Assembly (NCBI GenBank): GCA_031769625.1
Contig: JAUIMM010000582.1
Span: 1,195,501 to 1,259,500, forward strand
Reading direction: 5' to 3'
DNA from: Taudactylus pleione
Taxonomy: Eukaryota > Chordata > Amphibia > Anura > Myobatrachidae
Length of the DNA stretch: 64,000 nucleotides
The notes under the pieces are model-generated. The model saw only the letters and a list, made by a program, of their open reading frames with translations. It was not told the origin of the DNA and did not search any database. The position numbers and the translations under genes are program-made. Shown here in pieces: positions 55,536 to 64,000 of the stretch. Every line of letters starts with the position of its first letter. The first letter of the stretch is position 1.

Positions 55536-56705
55536 TGCACCCCTAACCCTAGTGCGTAACCATAACCTCCCTCACGTAGCCTAAACCTCCTCATAATTCC
55601 CTCCCTAACAATAACCTACCACCAAAACAGCCTAACTCTAACCCTTCCGACCATTAGCGTAACTCTCACTTCCCTCCCTACCAATAACCTCCCACCACAA
55701 CAGCCTAACTCTAACTTCCCTCCCCGGCAGCCTAACCCTCCCCCTAGTGCCTAACCCCAACCTTCCCTTCCATAGCCTAAGTCTCCCCCTAGTGCCTATC
55801 CATAACCTCCTCTCCCATAGCATAACCCTCCCCTAGTGCCTAACCCTAACCCTCTCCTCCCATAGCCTAACTCTCCCTAATGCCTAACCCTAACCCTCTC
55901 CTCCCATAGCCTAACTCAACCTAGTGCCTAACTCTAACCCTCTCCCACAGCCTAACCCACCCCTAGTGCCTATCCCTAACCTCTCCCACAGCCTAACCCA
56001 CCCCTAGTGCCTAACCCTAACCCTCTCCTCCCATAGCCTAACTCAACCTAGTGCCTAACCCTAACCCTCTCCTCCCATAGCCTAACTCTCCCTAGTGCCT
56101 AACCCTAACCTCCCCTTCCATAGCCCAAGTCTCCCCCTAGTGCCTAACCCTAACCCTCTCCTCCCATAGCCTAACTCTCCCTAGTGCCTAACCCCTCCCT
56201 TCCCACAGGCTAACTCTCCCACTAGCGCCTTACGCTCCCCTCCCGAAGCCTAACCATCCGCTCCCAGCAGCCTAGCCCTAACCCTCCCCTCCTGCAGCCT
56301 AACCTTAACTATCCCCTCCCATACCCTAACTCTTCCTAGTGCCTAAGCCTAACCCTCCCCTCCCACAGGCCAACCCAAACCCTCCCCCTAGTGCTTTACA
56401 CTCCCCTTCCACAGCCTAACCCTAACCCTCCCCTCCTGCAGCCTAACCCTGACCCTCCCCTTCCGCAGCCTAACCCTGACCCTCACCCTCCCCTCCCGGA
56501 GCCTAACCCTAACCCTCCCCTTCCGCAGCCTAACCCTGACCGTCCCCTTCCGCAGCCTAACCCTGACCCTCACCCTCCCCTCCCGCAGCCTAACACTGAC
56601 CCTCACCCTCCCCTCCCGCAGCCTAACCCTAACCCTCCCCTTCCGCAGCCTAACCCTGACCCTCACCCTCCCCTTCCGCAGCCTAACCCTAACCCTCACC
56701 CTCCG
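55536..56705 (+). repeat. Telomere-like C-rich tandem array, about 25-30-bp degenerate unit
   Basis: The typical unit is CCTAACCCTAACCCTCCCCT followed by CCCGCAG or CCCATAG. CCCTAA words occur throughout, but spacers such as CTCCCCTAGTG and TCCGCAG interrupt them, so this is not a simple interstitial telomere. Left units favour CCATAGCCTAACTCTCCCTA and right units CCGCAGCCTAACCCTGACCC, a gradual change along the array. On the minus strand the GGGTTAGGGTTAGG and GGGGAGGG runs are strong quadruplex candidates. Antiparallel open frames of about 110 codons at 56388-56735 (Pro/Asn-rich and Arg/Val-rich) are composition effects. Confidence 0.92.
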
Positions 56706-57244
56706 GTCCATGCAGAATATCAACATTATGACTAGATCCCCCTAGAAGGCCATTAATATTGTTAATGTCCTGCACACAATGAACAATAGTCCCTAATTTA
56801 CAGGAACAGTCCCTGGATTTAAAGATCTATCCCTAGAGGTGTCTATTGTTGGTACTGACCGTACAATAAAATGCTACTTTTTTGCTTGCTGGATATAATA
56901 TTTACCATCGGATGTTACTTCCTGGGCTTTGTGAGTTATAATAATGTATTAGAGATCAGTATTTAAAATAAAAAGTATATTAAAATAAAATTCAGTACAC
57001 ATGACAGGGACCGTAGCGCACTACAGAGACCGCACCATGTGTGACGCTCCTAGCTTCCTCCCACACCGCTGCAAAGTGTCCAGGAAACAAGTTGACTATC
57101 GAGGCCTCTATGACTCTAAATATACATGAGCTTATCCATCTAGTCTGTGCCTCGTGCCTCACAACATTCATGCATGCAAAATCGGGACAAAATAAGTCTA
57201 GTGCAGGATCTGTGCAAACCGCCCCATTATACAGCAAAATGGCG
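56706..57244. other. No gene seen
   Basis: Short frames only. The words CAACATTATGAC and TTAATATTGTTAATGTCC just after the array resemble the flank of the 12.9 kb array, but no complete element is visible. Confidence 0.4.
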
Positions 57245-57560
57245 TGATAACGAGTCAGATGCAAAGCGGGCGCAAGTGCAGACGACCGCCATATTTACCA
57301 CCTTGTGCTAATGCGTTTGTCTGTAAGGTTTCATGCGTATGTTTGATCTACTCACTATTTTACCATCCACAGCCGCGAGTGTCACTATTAGTATCGGCGC
57401 TTGCACCTACCCGTCAGAAAACAGGCGTCCTTTCTCCGCACGTACACATCAAACTAGCGCAGAGGCCTGGCTACACTCTAACGAGACAAATATTTCCTTT
57501 GTATTCACAAGGTAACCAAACAGTTACCACCAGGGCTGTAGTCGAATCAGAATGAGGCCC
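57245..57560 (-). mobile_element. Probable Harbinger-like MITE fragment (family H relative, one end)
   Basis: Read from the right, the sequence begins GGGCCTCATTCTGATTCGAC, a diverged H-type terminus, and is followed by CG-containing sequence with GCGCTAG, GTACGTGCG and CCGATAC words like other members. No partner terminus or TSD was found. The left boundary is approximate. Confidence 0.45.
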
Positions 57561-58216
57561 AAAATGCGCTCTAATCCGTCAACTGCGCCCGTGTCGCATT
57601 AATGCATCCACCACTGCCCCACAATCCCCTTCCGCATCTTCACCTGGGACTGTTAGGGGCCCAGATGGTTTGTGATCAACTCTCAGCCATCTATGGTGGT
57701 CACTAGACCCCCACGCACAGCGGCCTCTGTCCCCCCTGACACACTGCCCCGGGTAGCCGCCAGCTCGGCCGCAGGGGTCAGGATATAAGACCGCAGGGAA
57801 TATTACAGTGTAACGTTTTCAGGATTGATTTTTCTCTATCGTTGGCAGGGATCAGGTTCAGGCCTCCATGTATTGTTACAAAACAGAATTAACAAAATAA
57901 TGACACAATATATCTTATACATCTTCTCAAGGCTGGAAACTCTCATTTTATTGTTTCGTCTGAGTATCTTATTGATTTGCTGGATAAATATTTAATGCAT
58001 TACTTCCAGTTTCATGAGGTATTTAGCCTATAATGGCGCAGGGTTTAAGCAGAGCGGCGCTTTACCACCGAATGACCACTGTGTACTTATGCAACCAACT
58101 CCCAAGCAGGAAACGCGGGACCTGGGATATCCCTGTATAATCTACCATAATGGCGTCCTCCCTGGCTGGGCCTCGCTCCGAGTTAGGATTTGGGATGTGA
58201 ATAAAGGCGCATATTT
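57561..58216. other. No gene seen
   Basis: Unique-looking sequence with a 100-codon frame starting at 58014 that runs into the neighbouring palindromic MITE and shows no known domain. Confidence 0.4.
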
Positions 58217-58531
58217 ACTAGGCGATAGAGGAACGACAGAGTACGATTACAACATAGTAATCGTACAGTCGTTCCTCATAGTGTGCAGGACCTACACTGA
58301 ACGATATGTCGTTTAGTGTAGGCACCCTCCCTCATCCCCGAACATGCCCAATCTGGCATTATCGGCAGATTGATCAGCATGTTCAGGCGATGATTGATGT
58401 CGGAAACGACCAGCGGGAGCGCGCAATGCTGGTCGTTTCCAACATTATAGTGCATGATTAATGCACAATTAATGAGCGATTGAACAATTACAATGTCTTA
58501 ATCATTCAATCGCTCATTTAAATCGCCTAGT
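58217..58531 (+). mobile_element. Palindromic MITE, about 315 bp (family Q)
   Basis: The ends ACTAGGCGAT and ATCGCCTAGT are exact inverses. The interior contains several smaller hairpins: GTACGATTAC against GTAATCGTAC, TACACTGAACGAT against GTCGTTTAGTGTA, GGAAACGACCAGC against GCTGGTCGTTTCC, and GAGCGATTGAA against TTCAATCGCTC. No TSD is clear. It ends about 80 bp before the last tandem array. Confidence 0.65.
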
Positions 58532-58613
58532 GGTTACGCTAGTTATCCAGAATTCTGCTGATATAATAATATATACATCTACTGTATCGCATTAAAGCTA
58601 TTCAAACTCCCAA

Positions 58614-61600
58614 TTAGTATAATACAGCCACCTATTGTGTCTCTATAAGAGTCCTGTACATCAGTCACTGTCACCTGGTGATATCTCTCTATACACTCAG
58701 TAATCCTGGCTCACACTACCTAGGCTATATACATCACTATCAGGTAATAGTATAATACAGTCACCTATTGTGTCTCTATAAGAGCCCTGTACATCAGTCA
58801 CTGTCACCTGGTGATATCTCTCCTCTATACACTCAGTAATCCTGGATCACACTACCTAGGCTATATACATCACTATCAGGTAATAGTATAATACAGTCAC
58901 ATATTGTGTCTCTATAAGAGCCCTGTACATCAGTCACTGTCACCTGGTGATATCTCTCTATACACTCAGTAATCCTGGCTCACACTACCTAGGCTATATA
59001 CATCACTATCAGGTAATAGTATGATACAGTCACCTATTGTGTCTCTATAAGAGTCCTGTACATCAGTCACTGTCACCTGGTGATATCTCTCTATACACTC
59101 AGTAATCCTGGCTCACACTACCTAGGCTATATACATCACTATCAGGTAATAGTATAATACAGTCACCTATTGTGTCTCTATAAGAGTCCTGTACATCAGT
59201 CACTGTCACCTGGTGATATCTCTCCCTCTATACACTCAGTAATCCTGGCTCACACTACCTAGGCTATATACATCACTATCAGGTAATAGTATAATACAGT
59301 CACCTATTGTGTCTCTATAAGAGTCCTGTACATCAGTCACTGTCACCTGGTGATATCTCTCCCTCTATACACTCAGTAATCCTGGCTCACACTACCTAGG
59401 CTATATACATCACTATCAGGTAATAGTATAATACAGTCACCTATTGTGTCTCTATAAGAGTCCTGTACATCAGTCACTGTCACCTGGTGATATCTCTCCT
59501 CTATACACTCAGTAATCCTGGATCACACTACCTAGGCTATATACATCACTATCAGGTAATAGTATAATACAGTCACCTATTGTGTCTCTATAAGAGTCCT
59601 GTACATCAGTCACTGTCACCTGGTGATATCTCTCCTCTATACACTCAGTAATCCTGGCTCACACTACCTAGGCTATATACATCACTATCAGGTAATAGTA
59701 TAATACAGTCACCTATTGTGTCTCTATAAGAGCCCTGTACATCAGTCACTGTCACCTGGTGATATCTCTCCCTCTATACACTCAGTAATCCTGGCTCACA
59801 CTACCTAGGCTATATACATCACTATCAGGTAATAGTATAATACAGTCACCTATTGTGTCTCTATAAGAGTCCTGTACATCAGTCACTGTCACCTGGTGAT
59901 ATCTCTCCCTCTATACACTCAGTAATCCTGGCTCACACTACCTAGGCTATATACATCACTATCAGGTAATAGTATAATACAGTCACCTATTGTGTCTCTA
60001 TAAGAGTCCTGTACATCAGTCACTATCACCTGGTGATATCTCTCCCTCTATACACTCAGTAATCCTGGCTCAGACTACCTAGGCTATATACATCACTATC
60101 AGGTAATAGTATAATACAGTCACCTATTGTGTCTCTATAAGAGTCCTGTACATCAGTCACTGTCACCTGGTGATATCTCTCCCTCTATACACTCAGTAAT
60201 CCTGGCTCACACTACCTAGGCTATATACATCACTATCAGGTAATAGTATAATACAGTCACCTATTGTGTCTCTATAAGAGTCCTGTACATCAGTCACTGT
60301 CACCTGGTGATATCTCTCTATACACTCAGTAATCCTGGCTCACACTACCTAGGCTATATACATCACTATCAGGTAATAGTATAATACAGTCACCTATTGT
60401 GTCTCTATAAGAGTCCTGTACATCAGTCACTGTCACCTGGTGATATCTCTCCTCTATACACTCAGTAATCCTGGCTCACACTACCTAGGCTATATACATC
60501 ACTATCAGGTAATAGTATAATACAGTCACCTATTGTGTCTCTATAAGAGTCCTGTACATCAGTCACTGTCACCTGGTGATATCTCTCCCTCTATACACTC
60601 AGTAATCCTGGCTCACACTACCTAGGCTATATACATCACTATCAGGTAATAGTATAATACAGTCACCTATTGTGTCTCTATAAGAGTCCTGTACATCAGT
60701 CACTGTCACCTGGTGATATCTCTCCTCTATACACTCAGTAATCCTGGATCACACTACCTAGGCTATATACATCACTATCAGGTAATAGTATAATACAGTC
60801 ACCTATTGTGTCTCTATAAGAGTCCTGTACATCAGTCACTGTCACCTGGTGATATCTCTCCTCTATACACTCAGTAATCCTGGCTCACACTACCTAGGCT
60901 ATATACATCACTATCAGGTAATAGTATAATACAGTCACCTATTGTGTCTCTATAAGAGCCCTGTACATCAGTCACTGTCACCTGGTGATATCTCTCCCTC
61001 TATACACTCAGTAATCCTGGCTCACACTACCTAGGCTATATACATCACTATCAGGTAATAGTATAATACAGTCACCTATTGTGTCTCTATAAGAGTCCTG
61101 TACATCAGTCACTGTCACCTGGTGATATCTCTCCCTCTATACACTCAGTAATCCTGGCTCACACTACCTAGGCTATATACATCACTATCAGGTAATAGTA
61201 TAATACAGTCACCTATTGTGTCTCTATAAGAGTCCTGTACATCAGTCACTATCACCTGGTGATATCTCTCCCTCTATACACTCAGTAATCCTGGCTCAGA
61301 CTACCTAGGCTATATACATCACTATCAGGTAATAGTATAATACAGTCACCTATTGTGTCTCTATAAGAGTCCTGTACATCAGTCACTGTCACCTGGTGAT
61401 ATCTCTCCCTCTATACACTCAGTAATCCTGGCTCACACTACCTAGGCTATATACATCACTATCAGGTAATAGTATAATACAGTCACCTATTGTGTCTCTA
61501 TAAGAGTCCTGTACATCAGTCACTGTCACCTGGTGATATCTCTCTATACACTCAGTAATCCTGGCTCACACTACCTAGGCTATATACATCACTATCAGGT

Positions 61601-64000
61601 AATAGTATAATACAGTCACCTATTGTGTCTCTATAAGAGTCCTGTACATCAGTCACTGTCACCTGGTGATATCTCTCCTCTATACACTCAGTAATCCTGG
61701 CTCACACTACCTAGGCTATATACATCACTATCAGGTAATAGTATAATACAGTCACCTATTGTGTCTCTATAAGAGTCCTGTACATCAGTCACTGTCACCT
61801 GGTGATATCTCTCCCTCTATACACTCAGTAATCCTGGCTCACACTACCTAGGCTATATACATCACTATCAGGTAATAGTATAATACAGTCACCTATTGTG
61901 TCTCTATAAGAGTCCTGTACATCAGTCACTGTCACCTGGTGATATCTCTCCCTCTATACACTCAGTAATCCTGGCTCACACTACCTAGGCTATATACATC
62001 ACTATCAGGTAATAGTATAATACAGTCACCTATTGTGTCTCTATAACAGTCCTGTACATCAGTCACTATCACCTGGTGATATCTCTCCCTCTATACACTC
62101 AGTAATCCTGGCTCACACTACCTAGGCTATATACATCACTATCAGGTAATAGTATAATACAGTCACCTATTGTGTCTCTATAAGAGTCCTGTACATCAGT
62201 CACTATCACCTGGTGATATCTCTCCCTCTATACACTCAGTAATCCTGGCTCACACTACCTAGGCTATATACATCACTATCAGGTAATAGTATAATACAGT
62301 CACCTATTGTGTCTCTATAAGAGTCCTGTACATCAGTCACTGTCACCTGGTGATATCTCTCTATACACTCAGTAATCCTGGCTCACACTACCTAGGCTAT
62401 ATACATCACTATCAGGTAATAGTATAATACAGTCACCTATTGTGTCTCTATAAGAGCCCTGTACATCAGTCACTATCACCTGGTGATATCTCTCCTCTAT
62501 ACACTCAGTAATCCTGGCTCACACTACCTAGGCTATATACATCACTATCAGGTAATAGTATAATACAGCCACCTATTGTGTCTCTATAAGAGTCCTGTAC
62601 ATCAGTCACTGTCACCTGGTGATATCTCTCTATACACTCAGTAATCCTGGCTCACACTACCTAGGCTATATACATCACTATCAGGTAATAGTATAATACA
62701 GTCACCTATTGTGTCTCTATAAGAGTCCTGTACATCAGTCACTGTCACCTGGTGATATCTCTCCTCTATACACTCAGTAATCCTGGCTCACACTACCTAG
62801 GCTATATACATCACTATCAGGTAACAGTATAATACAGCCACCTATTGTGTCTCTATAAGAGTCCTGTACATCAGTCACTGTCACCTGGTGATATCTCTCC
62901 TCTATACACTCAGTAATCCTGGCTCACACTACCTAGGCTATATACATCACTATCAGGTAATAGTATAATACAGTCACCTATTGTGTCTCTATAAGAGTCC
63001 TGTACATCAGTCACTGTCACCTGGTGATATCTCTCTATACACTCAGTAATCCTGGCTCACACTACCTAGGCTATATACATCACTATCAGGTAATAGTATA
63101 ATACAGTCACCTATTGTGTCTCTATAAGAGTCCTGTACATCAGTCACTGTCACCTGGTGATATCTCTCCCTCTATACACTCAGTAATCCTGGCTCACACT
63201 ACCTAGGCTATATACATCACTATCAGGTAATAGTATAATACAGTCACCTATTGTGTCTCTATAAGAGTCCTGTACATCAGTCACTGTCACCTGGTGATAT
63301 CTCTCTCTATACACTCAGTAATCCTGGCTCACACTACCTAGGCTATATACATCACTATCAGGTAATAGAATAATACAGTCACCTATTGTGTCTCTATAAG
63401 AGTCCTGTACATCAGTCACTGTCACCTGGTGATATCTCTCTATACACTCAGTAATCCTGGCTCACACTACCTAGGCTATATACATCACTATCAGGTAATA
63501 GTATAATACAGTCACCTATTGTGTCTCTATAAGAGTCCTGTACATCAGTCACTGTCACCTGGTGATATCTCTCCTCTATACACTCAGTAATCCTGGCTCA
63601 CACTACCTAGGCTATATACATCACTATCAGGTAATAGTATAATACAGTCACCTATTGTGTCTCTATAAGAGTCCTGTACATCAGTCACTGTCACCTGGTG
63701 ATATCTCTCCCTCTATACACTCAGTAATCCTGGCTCACACTACCTAGGCTATATACATCACTATCAGGTAATAGTATAATACAGTCACCTATTGTGTCTC
63801 TATAAGAGTCCTGTACATCAGTCACTATCACCTGGTGATATCTCTCCTCTATACACTCAGTAATCCTGGCTCACACTACCTAGGCTATATACATCACTAT
63901 CAGGTAATAGTATAATACAGTCACCTATTGTGTCTCTATAAGAGTCCTGTACATCAGTCACTGTCACCTGGTGATATCTCTCCTCTATACACTCAGTAAT
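58614..64000 (+). repeat. Tandem array, 133-137-bp unit, about 40 copies, continues past the window
   Basis: The unit is TATACACTCAGTAATCCTGG, CTCACACTACCTAGGCTATA, TACATCACTATCAGGTAATA, GTATAATACAGTCACCTATT, GTGTCTCTATAAGAGTCCTG, TACATCAGTCACTGTCACCT, GGTGATATCTCT plus a short CT stretch. Most length variation is in that stretch (CTCTCTATAC, CTCTCCTCTATAC, CTCTCCCTCTATAC). The order of these length types and of rare variants (GGATCACAC, CTCAGACTACC, CACTATCACC) repeats with a 1226-bp offset from about 59230 to 61940, so a nine-unit block was copied. The array is still in phase at 64000. Confidence 0.97.

Noticed and set aside
55536..56705. True interstitial telomeric (TTAGGG)n tract
   Set aside because: The CCCTAA words are broken by non-telomeric spacers in a 25-30-bp unit, so this is a telomere-like minisatellite.
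1..64000. tRNA, rRNA or other structured RNA genes
   Set aside because: I looked for tRNA B-box (GGTTCGAATCC-like) sequences and conserved rRNA words on both strands by eye and found none convincing; a covariance-model scan would be needed to be sure.

Overview
This is non-coding eukaryotic nuclear DNA. Nothing looks bacterial or viral: there are no operons, no closely packed genes and no CRISPR array. I find no intact protein-coding gene and no convincing RNA gene. The only protein-derived sequence I recognise is a broken Tc1/mariner transposase remnant near 54.2-54.5 kb. The many palindromic miniature transposons (MITEs), including a short hAT-type foldback with a GCATGCTGGGA / TCCCAGCATGCC core and a family with an ACCAACCAATCAGCTCC core, suggest a large repeat-rich vertebrate genome. 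An anuran amphibian is my best guess, but that is an inference I cannot test here.

About half of the window (roughly 31 of 64 kb by my boundaries) is made of fifteen unrelated tandem arrays. Their repeat units run from 20 to about 135 bp: 44 bp (1.1 kb), 46 bp (6.4 kb), 34-37 bp directly joined to 26 bp (8.2-9.8 kb), 46 bp (12.9 kb), 45 bp (16.5-19.2 kb), 79 bp (21.8-24.8 kb), 20 bp (24.9-25.7 kb), 38 bp (27.7-28.9 kb), 101 bp (29.9-36.7 kb), about 22 bp (37.2-38.7 kb), about 125 bp (42.9-43.6 kb), 76 bp (50.3-54.1 kb), a telomere-like C-rich array (55.5-56.7 kb) and 133-137 bp (58.6 kb to the window end, still running). Several have higher-order structure, in which blocks of many units were copied as one: a 540-bp block in the 45-bp array, a 3.0-3.4 kb offset in the 101-bp array, and a 1226-bp block in the last array.

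Between the arrays lie short non-autonomous DNA transposons, many with visible terminal inverted repeats and target-site duplications (TSDs). One Harbinger-like family (termini GGGCCTGATTCAGAGCC, 3-bp TSD) has about nine copies or fragments. Two hAT-like families have near-perfect 8-bp TSDs. A family with an internal telomere-like tract occurs three times, and each copy keeps a consensus splice-donor sequence. At 19.6-20.3 kb, MITEs are nested three levels deep (four elements). At 48.7-49.6 kb one MITE sits inside another. The 101-bp array starts inside a Harbinger-like MITE and truncates it, and the 76-bp array ends close to the Tc1 remnant, so transposon sequence and tandem expansion look linked here.

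The remaining single-copy-looking DNA has only short chance reading frames. Two stretches (39.2-39.6 kb and 43.6-43.9 kb) have a base texture that made me suspect conserved non-coding elements, but only a cross-species alignment could show this. The long reading frames inside the arrays at 8-9.9 kb and 37.1-38.7 kb are by-products of stop-free repeat units and are not annotated as genes.
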